DNA of 64,000 bases from Endomicrobium sp. (GTDB taxonomy: Bacteria; Elusimicrobiota; Endomicrobiia; Endomicrobiales; Endomicrobiaceae), in the NCBI GenBank assembly GCA_031261715.1, contig JAISJB010000001.1:124001-188000 (forward strand), given 5' to 3'. Below, piece by piece: positions 17,254 through 27,209 of the stretch. Every line of letters starts with the position of its first letter. The first letter of the stretch is position 1. A program made the translations under genes and the position numbers. The notes below the pieces were generated by a model. That model was given only the letters and a program-made list of their open reading frames with translations. It made no database searches and had not been told where the DNA came from.

Positions 17254-17442
17254 TTATTTTTTTACTGTAATAGCATTTACAGGACAGGTTGTAGCACAGC
17301 TACCACAACCTGTGCATAGATTACTATTAATAATAAATTGACCTTCATTTTGATCTTGAGTAATGGCCATAAATTGACAATTACTAGCACAAAGTCCACA
17401 ACCAGCACAAATATTTGCATCTATTGTATATATATTGTTCAC
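17254..17442 (-). CDS. 2[4Fe-4S] ferredoxin
   Basis: 62-residue bacterial-type ferredoxin, a low-potential electron carrier. Both cluster motifs are complete: CAGCGLCASNC (residues ~12-22) and CTGCGSCATTCP (residues ~43-54), each CxxCxxCxxxC with the last Cys pairing across the fold, and the pseudo-symmetry IDANICAGC / INSNLCTGC is clear. AGGAG-like TTTTGGAGG precedes the ATG. It sits between frr and uppS, where a ferredoxin is not usual. Candidate partners are the Nfn-like proteins and the glutamate synthase encoded further on. Confidence 0.93.
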   Translation of the reverse strand: MNNIYTIDANICAGCGLCASNCQFMAITQDQNEGQFIINSNLCTGCGSCATTCPVNAITVKK

Positions 17443-17464
17443 TTAAAAACCTCCAAAATAATTT

Positions 17465-18019
17465 TTATAATGTTAATATTTCTTTTTCTTTAATATTGCT
17501 TTTCTTGTTAATTTCGTTTATATAATGCTCAGTAAGTTTTTGTGTGTCTATTTCATATTGTTTTTTCTCATCTCTTGTGACAAGTTTATTTTTTTCTAGT
17601 TTTTTTATATTATCAAGTATTGCTCTTCTTTCATTTCTTATCATTATTTTAAATGATTCACCTATTTTATTTATTTTTTTTATTAACTCTTTTCTTCCTT
17701 CCTCAGTTAATTTAGATATACAAATACGAATAATTTTATTTGCTTTTAACGGCACAAAACCAGACGTTAGTATAGCTTTTTCTATTTGATTTAAATAAGA
17801 TAGATCCCAAGGTATAATTTCTATTGTAGTTATATTTGTAACATTAATAGTAGCAAGATTTCTTATTGGGACAAATGAATCATGAAGTTTGACTTTTATC
17901 CCATTTACAAGAGCAGTACTAGCTCGTCCAGTTTTTATTGAAAATAACTCGTCCTTAAATCTTGTTAAAATTTTTTGCATATTTACTTCTGTTTGTAATA
18001 ATAAAGATTTGTTTTGCAT
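17465..18019 (-). CDS. frr: Ribosome recycling factor
   Basis: Splits post-termination ribosomes with EF-G. 184 aa, the normal size (185). Seen: FKDELFSIKTGRASTALVNGI (in pieces: IKTGRAST, LVNGIKV), PIRNLATINV, LTEEGRKELIKKI and the C-terminal three-helix bundle. It follows pyrH by 11 nt, the standard order rpsB-tsf-pyrH-frr. Confidence 0.96.
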   Translation of the reverse strand: MQNKSLLLQTEVNMQKILTRFKDELFSIKTGRASTALVNGIKVKLHDSFVPIRNLATINVTNITTIEIIPWDLSYLNQIEKAILTSGFVPLKANKIIRICISKLTEEGRKELIKKINKIGESFKIMIRNERRAILDNIKKLEKNKLVTRDEKKQYEIDTQKLTEHYINEINKKSNIKEKEILTL

Positions 18020-18029
18020 TATAATTTAG

Positions 18030-18725
18030 TTATGCCTCCACCAATGTTCCTATTTTCTTTCCACTTACTATTCTTTGCAAATTGCCATCTTCATAAAAAT
18101 TAAATACTATAACTGATATATTTGTTTGCATACATAAAGAAAAAGCTTCAGCATCCATTATCTCAAGTCTTTTATTTAATGCTTCTTTAAAAGTTAAATA
18201 ATCGAATCTGATAGCATTACTATTTTTTTTTGGATCTGTATCATATACTCCATCAACTCTTGTAGCTTTAAGTAAAAGATCAGCTTTTATTTCTGCTGCT
18301 CTTAAAGCTGCTGTAGTATCTGTAGTAAAAAATGGATTGCCTGTTCCTCCTGCAAAAATCACAATATAACCATGCTCCAGATGTTTAATAACCTTGTCAT
18401 ATTGAAAATCTTCAACGAACCCACTAACTCCATTTGCTGAAAAAATTTTGGATTTTATTCCTATTTTAGATAATGAATCATTAAGAGCTAAGGCATTCAT
18501 TACAGTGGCAATCATTCCCATTTTATCAGCAGTTACTCTATCAATAAATTTATCAGCCCCGCGCCAAATATTTCCTGCTCCTATTACTATTGCTAATTGT
18601 ACTTTACATGCAGTTGCAAGCTTAATTTCATTAACAGTTCGGAATAAACTAGATGTACTTATTAGAGACAAATTATTTGACAGTGCTTCCCCTGATAGTT
18701 TTAACAGTACTCTTTTTAATGCCAT
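18030..18725 (-). CDS. pyrH: UMP kinase
   Basis: Phosphorylates UMP to UDP; bacterial amino-acid-kinase family, usually hexameric and regulated by GTP/UTP. 231 aa. LLKLSGEAL (phosphate loop), VIGAGNIWRG, DKMGMIATVMNALALND, the UMP-binding IFAGGTGNPFFTTDTTAALRA (split: FAGGTGNP, TTDTTAALRAAE), and KATRVDGVYDTDPKK are all intact. It sits 6 nt downstream of tsf and feeds pyrimidine nucleotides to PyrG, also in this window. Confidence 0.97.
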   Translation of the reverse strand: MALKRVLLKLSGEALSNNLSLISTSSLFRTVNEIKLATACKVQLAIVIGAGNIWRGADKFIDRVTADKMGMIATVMNALALNDSLSKIGIKSKIFSANGVSGFVEDFQYDKVIKHLEHGYIVIFAGGTGNPFFTTDTTAALRAAEIKADLLLKATRVDGVYDTDPKKNSNAIRFDYLTFKEALNKRLEIMDAEAFSLCMQTNISVIVFNFYEDGNLQRIVSGKKIGTLVEA

Positions 18726-18731
18726 AATACT

Positions 18732-19328
18732 TTAATCTTCTCCAATACAGAATCGTGAAAACCTTTTTACAGAAATATTTTCTCCTAATGTAGAAATTGA
18801 ATTTAATAGTAAATTTTTTATTGTTAAAGTTTTATTATTATCTCTAATATAAATTTGATCATACAAACATACTTGACTATAAAACTTTTCCAACTTCCCA
18901 TTAATAATTTGTTCCCATATATCTTTATTAATTTTGCTTGTTGTCAGTTGATCATAATATATTTGTTTTTCTGATTCTATTACTTTCAATGGTATTTGTT
19001 GTCGTGATATATAAATCGGATTCATAGCAGCAATTTGCATAGCAATTTCTTTGACAAAGTTAATAAAGGATTCGTTCCTAGCAACAAAGTCGGTCTCACA
19101 ATTAACTTCAACAAGAACGCCTAAGCTATTATTATTATGTATATAGGAATAAATAATTCCATTATTTGTAACTCTATTAATTTTTTTTATAGATCCCGTC
19201 AGACCTTTTTTTCTTAGCAATTGACATGCTTTATCTAAATTATTATTTGATTGTTGTAATGAAAGTTTGCAAGCCATAATGCCTGCTCCTGTCATTTGTC
19301 TAAGTTTAATTATTAATTCAGTTGACAT
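18732..19328 (-). CDS. tsf: Translation elongation factor Ts (short form)
   Basis: Guanine-nucleotide exchange factor of EF-Tu. 198 aa, the short version with one core subdomain, as in several non-proteobacterial lineages; the E. coli form is 283 aa. N-terminal UBA-like region [16 protein letters not shown], then the core motif [16 protein letters not shown], conserved across EF-Ts proteins. The C-terminus ends with [12 protein letters not shown]. Overlaps rpsB by 11 nt. Confidence 0.95.
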   Translation of the reverse strand: MSTELIIKLRQMTGAGIMACKLSLQQSNNNLDKACQLLRKKGLTGSIKKINRVTNNGIIYSYIHNNNSLGVLVEVNCETDFVARNESFINFVKEIAMQIAAMNPIYISRQQIPLKVIESEKQIYYDQLTTSKINKDIWEQIINGKLEKFYSQVCLYDQIYIRDNNKTLTIKNLLLNSISTLGENISVKRFSRFCIGED

Positions 19329-20097
19329 TATTTATATTAGGCTCCTCTATAGTGTTATTACTTTCTGAATTTATAGTACTATCACTCTTGCTTTTTATAT
19401 TATCATTTTTATCAATAAGATACTTACCTTCTAAAACTGCATCTGCAATTGTTGAACAAAAAAGTTTTACAGCCCTTATAGCATCATCATTCCCTGGTAT
19501 AGGATAATCAATTAAATCAGGATCACAATTAGTATCACAAACTGCAATTATTGGAATTTGTAATTTTTTAGCTTCTGAAATTGCAATAATTTCTTCATTA
19601 GGATCTACAACAAAAATTAAACCAGGTAAAGCATACATATTTTTAAGACCTTCTAAAGATTTATCAAGACGTACTAACTCTTTTTCAATTTGTAAACGCT
19701 CTTTTTTAGAAAGCATTGAAAATATATTGCTTTGTTTTAAGATTTCCATATCTCTATATTTTGCAAGTGATTTCTTTAATGTATCAAAATTTGTTAGTGT
19801 ACCACCAAGCCATCTTTTTGAAACAAAATGTGCACCACAACGTGAAGCTTCTTCTCTGATAGCAAATTGTGCTTGTTTTTTTGTTCCTATAAATAAAATA
19901 TCTTTACCTTCTAGTATCAAATTTTTAACAACTTTATAATTCTTTCTTAATTCTTTTAAAGTTTGTTGTAAATCAATTATATGTATTTTACTTCTAGTCC
20001 CAAAAATATATTTCTTCATTTTTGGGTTCCATTTTCGAGTTTGATGTCCAAAATGAACTCCAGCTTCTAATAACATTTTCATTGTAATATTTACCAT
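19318..20097 (-). CDS. rpsB: Small ribosomal subunit protein S2
   Basis: 30S protein near the head/body junction. 259 aa. Conserved [47 protein letters not shown] and [11 protein letters not shown], then a low-complexity Ser/Asn tail (about residues 229-259) that is outside the fold. First gene of the rpsB-tsf-pyrH-frr-fd-uppS-cdsA block. GGAGATGTCTT leads into the ATG. A 70-bp AT-rich spacer separates it from purQ and may contain the block's promoter, but I see no convincing hexamers. Confidence 0.97.
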   Translation of the reverse strand: MVNITMKMLLEAGVHFGHQTRKWNPKMKKYIFGTRSKIHIIDLQQTLKELRKNYKVVKNLILEGKDILFIGTKKQAQFAIREEASRCGAHFVSKRWLGGTLTNFDTLKKSLAKYRDMEILKQSNIFSMLSKKERLQIEKELVRLDKSLEGLKNMYALPGLIFVVDPNEEIIAISEAKKLQIPIIAVCDTNCDPDLIDYPIPGNDDAIRAVKLFCSTIADAVLEGKYLIDKNDNIKSKSDSTINSESNNTIEEPNINNVN

Positions 20098-20167
20098 AAG
20101 ACATCTCCATTAGATTCAATTTTATAAACAATTAATGCATTAAAATTATTATTCAAATTTATAATTT

Positions 20168-20947
20168 TTATTTACAAAAATTAACAGCATTTTGAAAAAC
20201 AATTTTACCATATCCATATTCTTCCTTAACATTATTACGTACAGGATGTTGTAAAGCTAAAACGTATCTTTCAGGATGTGGCATCAAGCCAAAAACATTT
20301 CCTTGTTTGTTACATATACCAGCTATTCTGCTTATTGAGCCATTTGGATTTAAAGGATAATCTGGAATATTACCATCTTGTGAAGAATATCTCAAAACAA
20401 CCTGATGATTTATATTTAAATCATCTATGAGTTGTATATTTATAGGAATGAATTTACCTTCACCATGTGCTACAGGCAAAGTTATTATATTAGGTAAATT
20501 TTTAGTCCATATACAATTAGATTCTTGCTCTATTCGTAAATAAATCCAGCGACATTCAAATTGGCCAGAATCATTATAATATAAAGTAGACACTTGGTCA
20601 CATCTATCTGAATATGGCAGTAAGCCCATTTTTACCAATACTTGAAAACCATTACATATACCTATAATTGGCTTTCCACTTAATGCAAATTTTCTTATTT
20701 GATCTCCTAATATGTTTTTTAATTCATTTGCTAATACTTTGCCAGATGATATATCATCTCCATAAGAAAAACCACCAGGCAAAACTAAAATGTCGTACTC
20801 AAACATTTTAGTTTTTGTAACTATAAGCTTATTAATATGTAAACAATCCACATGAGCTCCACAAAGTTCAAAAGCAAACTTTGTTTCATATTCACAATTA
20901 GTGCCAGCAACTCTTAAAATTAATACTTTCACTTTAGTGTTAATCAT
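20168..20947 (-). CDS. purQ: Phosphoribosylformylglycinamidine synthase, glutaminase subunit
   Basis: Class I glutamine amidotransferase supplying ammonia to PurL for the fourth step of purine synthesis. 259 aa, longer than the ~225 aa Bacillus PurQ and closer to the C-terminal domain of fused enzymes. Nucleophile Cys in IGICNGFQVLVKMG; catalytic His/Glu in MPHPERY. Also VLPGGFSYGDDISSGK, part of the glutaminase fold. It follows purL by 7 nt in the purC-purS-purL-purQ run. Confidence 0.96.
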   Translation of the reverse strand: MINTKVKVLILRVAGTNCEYETKFAFELCGAHVDCLHINKLIVTKTKMFEYDILVLPGGFSYGDDISSGKVLANELKNILGDQIRKFALSGKPIIGICNGFQVLVKMGLLPYSDRCDQVSTLYYNDSGQFECRWIYLRIEQESNCIWTKNLPNIITLPVAHGEGKFIPINIQLIDDLNINHQVVLRYSSQDGNIPDYPLNPNGSISRIAGICNKQGNVFGLMPHPERYVLALQHPVRNNVKEEYGYGKIVFQNAVNFCK

Positions 20948-20954
20948 AAATAAA

Positions 20955-23393
20955 TTACCAACTTATAGCATTTTGCCATATTTTAAATAACCCCGTAACA
21001 TTTTCATTAATACTTATTTTATGCTTTTTGCTTTCAATAATAATACTATGCTTATTATTAATATAGCCAATTTCATAACAGTGTATAATATCTTTAAAAA
21101 TATTTTTAAATTGAAGTTCGTTATTATAATCTACTTCAACAATAAATCTCCCATTAGATTCTGAAAATAATATTTCACTAGCTGTCATTGAATTATTTTC
21201 AGTTCCAATAGCATCTATATCAACATTCACTCCTAGATGTTGTGAGGAAAATGTCATTTCAATAAGTGATATTAGTAAACCACCTTCAGCACAATCATGA
21301 CATGACTTTATGAGTTTTTTACTCATTGCTTCATAAAGTTTTTGCATAATAATTTTAGATTCTTTAGGATAAACTCTTGGAACAATACCACCACTTAGTT
21401 TCCTTACATTAAATAACATAGATCCACCAAGTTCATTCCTTGTCAAACCTAATAAAAATAGTTTATTTCCATGTTGTTTTAATGACATTGTTACAGTATT
21501 ATTAACATCATCTATTATTCCCATGGCAGATATTAACAGTGCTGGTGGAATTGAATATTGCTTATTATTTATAAAATATTCATTATTTAAACTATCCTTC
21601 CCAGATATAAATGGAACACTAAACTGTTTTGACATGTCATAACAAGCTTTTGTTGCACGTACTAAACTTCCAAGTGTGTTACAATTATTAGGGTTTCCCC
21701 AACAAAAATTATCTAACAAAGCCATTTTATTGATATTTCCTCCAACAGCAACTGCATTTCTGAGACTTTCTTCTATTGAACTTGCAGCCATATGATAAAC
21801 ATCGTTATAACCATATTGTGGAGATAACCCACAAGATAAAACTATACACTTTTTAGTTTCTTTTACGATTGTATATGGGAAGATCACAGTAGCGTCACTA
21901 TGTCCACAAAGCTTAAAATTTTTACCAATAGTTAATGGTTTTATAATTGTGTGACCCTGTACTTCATAATCATATTGGTGAACAAGCCATTCTCTAGAAC
22001 AACAATTAATATTTGAAAGTAATAATTGAACTGTTTGAATAATTTCTACATTTGTCATCTCTAATGATGGTTGAATAGTATCTAATTTGATTTGATAGCT
22101 TGCTGATATTTTAGGTTTTGGAATACCATTATGTAGAAACATCATATCTAAATCAGCGATAATCTCTCCATCATAAGTTAAAGTAAGTTTTTTATCTTGT
22201 TTAAACATACCTATGAAAACAGCATCTACATCTTCTTCTTCAAATATTTTCTTAATTTTATTTTTATTTTTTTCAGGAACTACAAGTACCATCCTTTCTT
22301 GAGCTTCTGAAATCCAAATTTCCCATGGTTTTAATCCAGAATACTTTAAAGGAATTGTATCAAGATTCACAATAGCTCCAATATGTTCGCCAAGTTCTCC
22401 AATAGCACTTGATAAACCGCCTGCCCCGCAATCTGTAACTGAACTATATAGATTTAAATCTCTAGCTTTTAACATTGTATCTAATATTTTTTTTTCAATA
22501 ATTGGATTGCCTATTTGTACAGCATTAATATCAGTGTTCTGATCTAACTGTATAGAAGAGAAAGTAGCTCCGTGTATCCCATCTCTACCTGTTTTCCCTC
22601 CAATTAACAGTATCAAATCTCCTGGACATACTTTTTTATAAATTTTATTTTTTGGAATGATTCCCATACACCCACAATATACAAGTGGGTTGGCTATATA
22701 TCCATCATTAAAATAAACAGCACCATTAACAGTAGGAATGCCCATCCTATTGCCATAATCTCTTATTCCAGATATAACACCTTTCATTATTCTTTTTGGA
22801 CTATGCATCCCTATTGATAAAGCTTCAGCATGTGGAGATCCAAAGCATAACACATCTGTATTGGCTAATGGTTTAGCCCCTAATCCAACTCCCAAAATAT
22901 CTCGTATTACACCTCCTATTCCTGTTGAAGCTCCTCCATAAGGTTCAAGAGCTGATGGATGATTGTGTGTTTCAACTTTAAATGCAACACCATAGTTAGA
23001 ATCAAATTCAATAATACCAGCATTATCATTAAATATAGATAAACACCACTGTTTATTTAGTTCTATTGCAGCTTTAAAAATAGTTTCTTTTAATAAATTG
23101 TTATAAGTGAACTTAGTTGTATGATAATGAGAATTAGAATTATTTCTAGGTATTAATTCAGTATACTCTACTATCCCAGTTAAAGTTTTATGTTTACAGT
23201 GTTCACTCCATGTTTGAGCAATGGTTTCAAGTTCAATATCAGTAGGATTTCTATTAAGTTGTTTAAAATGTTTTTGAATAGCTTGCATTTCTTCTAATGA
23301 CAAAGAAAGAACATTTGTTTGACTAAAATTTACTAACTCATCATTAGATAAATTCAACAAGTCTATAGTTGTAACAATATTTTTTTTAATCAT
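20955..23393 (-). CDS. purL: Phosphoribosylformylglycinamidine synthase, synthetase subunit
   Basis: ATP-dependent synthetase making FGAM from FGAR. 812 aa. Seen: the linker region with TIAQTWSEHCKHKT; catalytic-site FKVETHNHPSALEPYGGASTG (pieces ETHNHPSA, YGGASTGIGG); GDLILLIGGKTGRDGIHGATFSS with the metal/ATP loop; DCGAGGLSSAIGE; and a second AIRS-like half with SGKDSLNNEY and CAEGGLLISLIEM. The N-terminal PurS-like domain that starts the large single-chain PurL is absent here and is encoded by the preceding separate gene, which overlaps by 4 nt (ATGA). Length is greater than the ~740 aa Bacillus subunit. Confidence 0.96.
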   Translation of the reverse strand: MIKKNIVTTIDLLNLSNDELVNFSQTNVLSLSLEEMQAIQKHFKQLNRNPTDIELETIAQTWSEHCKHKTLTGIVEYTELIPRNNSNSHYHTTKFTYNNLLKETIFKAAIELNKQWCLSIFNDNAGIIEFDSNYGVAFKVETHNHPSALEPYGGASTGIGGVIRDILGVGLGAKPLANTDVLCFGSPHAEALSIGMHSPKRIMKGVISGIRDYGNRMGIPTVNGAVYFNDGYIANPLVYCGCMGIIPKNKIYKKVCPGDLILLIGGKTGRDGIHGATFSSIQLDQNTDINAVQIGNPIIEKKILDTMLKARDLNLYSSVTDCGAGGLSSAIGELGEHIGAIVNLDTIPLKYSGLKPWEIWISEAQERMVLVVPEKNKNKIKKIFEEEDVDAVFIGMFKQDKKLTLTYDGEIIADLDMMFLHNGIPKPKISASYQIKLDTIQPSLEMTNVEIIQTVQLLLSNINCCSREWLVHQYDYEVQGHTIIKPLTIGKNFKLCGHSDATVIFPYTIVKETKKCIVLSCGLSPQYGYNDVYHMAASSIEESLRNAVAVGGNINKMALLDNFCWGNPNNCNTLGSLVRATKACYDMSKQFSVPFISGKDSLNNEYFINNKQYSIPPALLISAMGIIDDVNNTVTMSLKQHGNKLFLLGLTRNELGGSMLFNVRKLSGGIVPRVYPKESKIIMQKLYEAMSKKLIKSCHDCAEGGLLISLIEMTFSSQHLGVNVDIDAIGTENNSMTASEILFSESNGRFIVEVDYNNELQFKNIFKDIIHCYEIGYINNKHSIIIESKKHKISINENVTGLFKIWQNAISW

Positions 23394-23884
23394 TTATGTT
23401 GTTTTATTATATAATCTTGAATTAAGACATTACATAAACACGTACTTACTATAATTTTTACAGTTTCTTGTAATATTTGTCTATGACTATATAAGTAATA
23501 TTTATATCCTCTTTTAACACTAATTTTGTTCATAATACCTAAATCTTTAACAGCTTTTGTAACAGTTTCAGCCACTGTATCAGTTACTCCATTTTTATAC
23601 CAAATTTCTATACAAAAGATACTATGATCAGTTTTATTAAAACTAAATTCATTTTCTGTCAAATTATTATTTTTACAGTAATATCCTTCTGTTATCTTAT
23701 CAATTAATAACTCAGTGGCTATAATATTAATCTGTCTAATGGTCAAATTACCATCAATAGCGTATAAATACGAACTATAAAGTTTATCTATTAAAGCTAA
23801 TCCAGTAGTATTAATATCAAAAAGAATATGTTCTGCATATGAATTTCTAAAATTTATCTTTGTATATACTTCTATTTTAAACAT
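23390..23884 (-). CDS. purS: PurS-like subunit of FGAM synthase (doubled, ~164 aa)
   Basis: In three-subunit FGAM synthases PurS (~80 aa) bridges PurL and PurQ. This protein is about twice that length. It looks like two PurS-fold repeats: residues ~1-80 begin MFKIEVYTKINFRNSYAE, and a second half around IFCIEIWYKNGVTDTVAETVTKAVKDLG matches the core of PurS (the 'V--k-gv-Dp-g-ti--al--lG' pattern). That organisation equals the N-terminal domain of large single-chain PurL. The gene is overlapped by purC (8 nt) and purL (4 nt). The name is given by this position and pattern, not by strong sequence identity in the first half. Confidence 0.8.
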   Translation of the reverse strand: MFKIEVYTKINFRNSYAEHILFDINTTGLALIDKLYSSYLYAIDGNLTIRQINIIATELLIDKITEGYYCKNNNLTENEFSFNKTDHSIFCIEIWYKNGVTDTVAETVTKAVKDLGIMNKISVKRGYKYYLYSHRQILQETVKIIVSTCLCNVLIQDYIIKQHK

Positions 23885-24776
23885 AATTAAATTTGCATCC
23901 AGTTAATTTTTCATATACGTCTATATATTTCATAATAGTTTGCTTGACAATAGAATCAGGCAATTTTGGTATAGGTGGTTCTTTGTTCCACTTAATATAT
24001 TCAAGATAATTTCGAACATATTGTTTATCTAAACTATCTTGAGATTTCCCTTCTTGATATTTATCAATTTCCCAAAATCGTGATGAATCTGGAGTAAATA
24101 TCTCATCTATTAATATGATATTATTATTATATACTCCATATTCAAATTTTGTATCAGCTAAAATAAGCCCTTTAGATAAAGTATATTGACTTATTTTATT
24201 ATATAATTCAATTGACGTATTTTTTAATTTATATGCTACTTCTTGTCCTAAGATATTGATCATATCAGCAAAAGAAATATTTTTATCATGCTGTCCAGTT
24301 TCTTCTTTTGTAGATGGAGTAAAAATAGGATATTGCAATTTAGATGATTCCTTGAGGTTCTTATCTAAAGCTATATTGCATATTTTACCTGTTTTACAAT
24401 ATTCTGACCAGCCTGAACCAGAAATATACCCTCTAACTATACATTCAATATTAATTCTTGTAGCTTTTTTTACTATCATTGATCTTCCACATAAATAAGA
24501 ATATTTTTTTAGATTTTGTGGGAAAGTATTAAAATCACCTGTAACAATGTGATTTTCTATTATTGACTTTGTCATATTAAACCAAAACATAGACAATTGA
24601 TGCAAAACTTTCCCTTTGTTTAAAATTAAGGTTGGAAGTACATAGTCAAATGCTGATATTCTATCTGATGCTACAATTAGATAATTATCTACCAAATCAT
24701 ATATATTTCTAACTTTACCTTGATGAATTAAGTTAAATGGCAGATTTATATTATAATTATTATTATCGCAAAACAC
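23877..24776 (-). CDS. purC: Phosphoribosylaminoimidazole-succinocarboxamide synthase (SAICAR synthetase)
   Basis: Joins CAIR and aspartate in step 8 of purine synthesis using ATP. 299 aa, the longer (yeast Ade1-like) version rather than the ~237 aa Bacillus type. HQGKVRNIYDL (ATP loop), LIVASDRISAFDYVLP, ECIVRGYISGSGWSEY and ADTKFEYGV, LIDEIFTPDSSRFW are diagnostic. It lies between argG (7 nt) and purS (8-nt overlap), linking the arginine and purine genes in one transcription run. Confidence 0.96.
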   Translation of the reverse strand: MFCDNNNYNINLPFNLIHQGKVRNIYDLVDNYLIVASDRISAFDYVLPTLILNKGKVLHQLSMFWFNMTKSIIENHIVTGDFNTFPQNLKKYSYLCGRSMIVKKATRINIECIVRGYISGSGWSEYCKTGKICNIALDKNLKESSKLQYPIFTPSTKEETGQHDKNISFADMINILGQEVAYKLKNTSIELYNKISQYTLSKGLILADTKFEYGVYNNNIILIDEIFTPDSSRFWEIDKYQEGKSQDSLDKQYVRNYLEYIKWNKEPPIPKLPDSIVKQTIMKYIDVYEKLTGCKFNYV

Positions 24777-24783
24777 TTGTATA

Positions 24784-26007
24784 TTATTTCCTCCTATTAT
24801 CTTTTAATAAGGCTTGACATTTTGTTGTCAAGCCAAAGATATTAATAAAGCCTTCAGCATCTCTATGGTTATATACTTTATCTTCTTCAAACGTAGCAAG
24901 ATTTTTATTATATAAAGAATATTTTGATTCTCTAGATATAGGTTCTATTATTCCTTTATAAAGTTTCAATACTATCTTCCCAGTAACATACTTTTGAGTT
25001 GAATTAATAAATGCTTCAAGAGCTTCTCTTAATGGAGAAAACCATAAACCATAATATATAATTTCAGCATATTTGTTAGAAATCAATTGTTTAAAATGTA
25101 ACGTGTCTCTGTCTATAGATATAGATTCTATCTCCTTATGAGCAAAATATAATACTGTTGCAGCAGGAGCTTCATAGACGCCTCGTGATTTGATTCCAAC
25201 CAAACGATTTTCAATTATATCAATTCTACCTACTCCATTAGAGCCTGCAAGTTTATTTAATGTTGTGATGAGGTTTATAGGAGACATACGTTTATCATTA
25301 ATTGCAACTGGTATTCCTCTTTCAAATTCTATTGATACATATGATGGAGTTGTAGAAGCTAGTTCAACTGACATTGTTAATTTGAACATTGCATTATCAT
25401 AACTATTATTTAAGTCTTCTAAATTCCCTCCCTCATAAGATATATGCCATATGTTTGCATCAGAAGAATATGGTTTATCTTTTGTTACTGAAATAAGTAT
25501 ATTTCTTTTTTTTGCATATTGAATAGCCTCGGCTCTTGATTTTATTTCCCATTCTCTCCAAATAGCAATGATTTTTATATTAGGCATTAACGCTTTAAAA
25601 GCAAGTTCAAAACGTACTTGATCATTACCTTTCCCAGTTGCCCCATGACAAACCGCATCAGCATTTTCTTTTTTAACTATATCTATTATTTTGGCAGCTA
25701 TTATAGGCCTAGCAAGCGCTGTACCAAGAAGGTATTTATCTTCATAAATAGCATTAGCTTTAATCGCAGGATAAATATAATCTATGATAAATTCTTGTCT
25801 AGCATCAATTATATAAGTTTTTGATGCTCCTGTTTTTTGTGCTTTTTCATCTAAATTTTTTAATTCTTCATCTCCTTGCCCTACATTAATACAACATGCA
25901 ATAACTTCACAATGATAATGTTCTTTAAGCCAACATAGTGCAACAGAAGTATCTAGCCCACCAGAGTAAGCCATTACTACCTTTTTAACATCATTTTTGT
26001 TTTCCAT
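24784..26007 (-). CDS. argG: Argininosuccinate synthase
   Basis: ATP-dependent joining of citrulline and aspartate in arginine synthesis. 407 aa, normal. PP-loop VVMAYSGGLDTSVALCWL; ATP/citrulline region CHGATGKGNDQVRFE; aspartate site around NVGQGDEEL and KARAEAIQYA-like segment; GIKSRGVYEAPAATVL. Overlaps argD by 31 nt. Together with argB, argD and argH in this window, it shows that arginine synthesis is kept. Confidence 0.97.
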   Translation of the reverse strand: MENKNDVKKVVMAYSGGLDTSVALCWLKEHYHCEVIACCINVGQGDEELKNLDEKAQKTGASKTYIIDARQEFIIDYIYPAIKANAIYEDKYLLGTALARPIIAAKIIDIVKKENADAVCHGATGKGNDQVRFELAFKALMPNIKIIAIWREWEIKSRAEAIQYAKKRNILISVTKDKPYSSDANIWHISYEGGNLEDLNNSYDNAMFKLTMSVELASTTPSYVSIEFERGIPVAINDKRMSPINLITTLNKLAGSNGVGRIDIIENRLVGIKSRGVYEAPAATVLYFAHKEIESISIDRDTLHFKQLISNKYAEIIYYGLWFSPLREALEAFINSTQKYVTGKIVLKLYKGIIEPISRESKYSLYNKNLATFEEDKVYNHRDAEGFINIFGLTTKCQALLKDNRRK

Positions 26008-27209
26008 TTAAATGCTGCCTCCATAATTGTTATAGCAAAGTCTACATCAGCTTGTGTGATTATAAGTGGAGGTAATAATCTTATAACATTATTATGAGTA
26101 CAAGTTACAAGTAACCCATTACCAAGACAGTACTTCATAATATCTTGACCATCATCTATTGATAGTTCTATCCCAATCATAAGACCAATTCCTCTAATAT
26201 CTTTGATAATTGAATATTCTTTTTTTAGATTATGAAGCTTCTGATTCAGATATTGTGAGACAATACAAACATTGTTTAACAATTCATTGTTGATAATATT
26301 GAGTACTGCAAGACCAGCTGCACAAGATACAGGATTACCACCAAAAGTTGATCCGTGATCTCCATAGATAAATGCCTCAGCACATTTAGATGTAGCAATT
26401 GTAGCTCCCAAGGGCAATCCGTTAGCTAATGCTTTAGCCAACGTAATAATATCTGGCGTCACATTAAAGTTTTCAAATGCATAAAACTTCCCTGTACGTC
26501 CAACAGCACATTGTATTTCATCGAAAATTAAAAGAAGGTTCTTATTATCACAAATATTTCGTAATTCATGTAAAAAAGTATTATTAAATGGTATGACACC
26601 TCCTTCGCCTTGTATTGGTTCTATCATGATAGCAACAGTACGCTTATTAAGTGCTTGATATACAGAATCAATATTATTATGTTCAGCAAAAATAAATTTT
26701 TCTTGTAAAGGAAGCAAATAATTGTGAAATTTATTTTGGCCTGTAGCAGAAATAGTAGCCATAGTTCTTCCATGAAATGAATTCTTAAAACATATTATTT
26801 CATATCTATTTCCTACTTTATTTTTATTTATAAAACCCCATTTTCTAGCAAGTTTTATTGCACATTCATTTGCTTCGGCTCCAGAATTGGAAAGAAATAT
26901 TTTAGAATTTTTAAATACAGTTGTGTTATCAATAATTTTTTTGCCAAATTGCATTTGTATGGGAGCATAATATAAATTAGAAATGTGCACAAAGTAATTT
27001 AATTGCTCTTTTATAGCTTCTATAATTAACTCATTACAATGTCCTAAATTACATACACTTATTCCAGCTGTAAAATCTAAATAACGTTTATTATATATAT
27101 CCCATATAAATTGATTTTTAGCTTTTTTTATAATTAAATCACTTCTTTTATATGTTTGCATAAAATATTTATTTTCTATATTATGTATATCTTTAAGTTC
27201 TATATTCAT
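25977..27209 (-). CDS. argD: Acetylornithine aminotransferase
   Basis: PLP class III aminotransferase of arginine synthesis; related enzymes also act as succinyldiaminopimelate aminotransferase. 410 aa. Seen: FTAGISVCNLGHC, FLSNSGAEANECAIKLARKW, the cofactor-binding LIFDEIQCAVGRTGKFYAFE, Schiff-base Lys in TLAKALANGLPLGA, and GDHGSTFGGNPVSCAAG. ATGA overlap with argB upstream and a 31-nt overlap with argG downstream indicate tight coupling. Confidence 0.95.
   Translation of the reverse strand: MNIELKDIHNIENKYFMQTYKRSDLIIKKAKNQFIWDIYNKRYLDFTAGISVCNLGHCNELIIEAIKEQLNYFVHISNLYYAPIQMQFGKKIIDNTTVFKNSKIFLSNSGAEANECAIKLARKWGFINKNKVGNRYEIICFKNSFHGRTMATISATGQNKFHNYLLPLQEKFIFAEHNNIDSVYQALNKRTVAIMIEPIQGEGGVIPFNNTFLHELRNICDNKNLLLIFDEIQCAVGRTGKFYAFENFNVTPDIITLAKALANGLPLGATIATSKCAEAFIYGDHGSTFGGNPVSCAAGLAVLNIINNELLNNVCIVSQYLNQKLHNLKKEYSIIKDIRGIGLMIGIELSIDDGQDIMKYCLGNGLLVTCTHNNVIRLLPPLIITQADVDFAITIMEAAFKWKTKMMLKR

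Noticed and set aside
16955-17341. 128-codon plus-strand open frame across uppS and the ferredoxin
   Set aside because: Antisense to two well-identified genes; no recognisable protein features.
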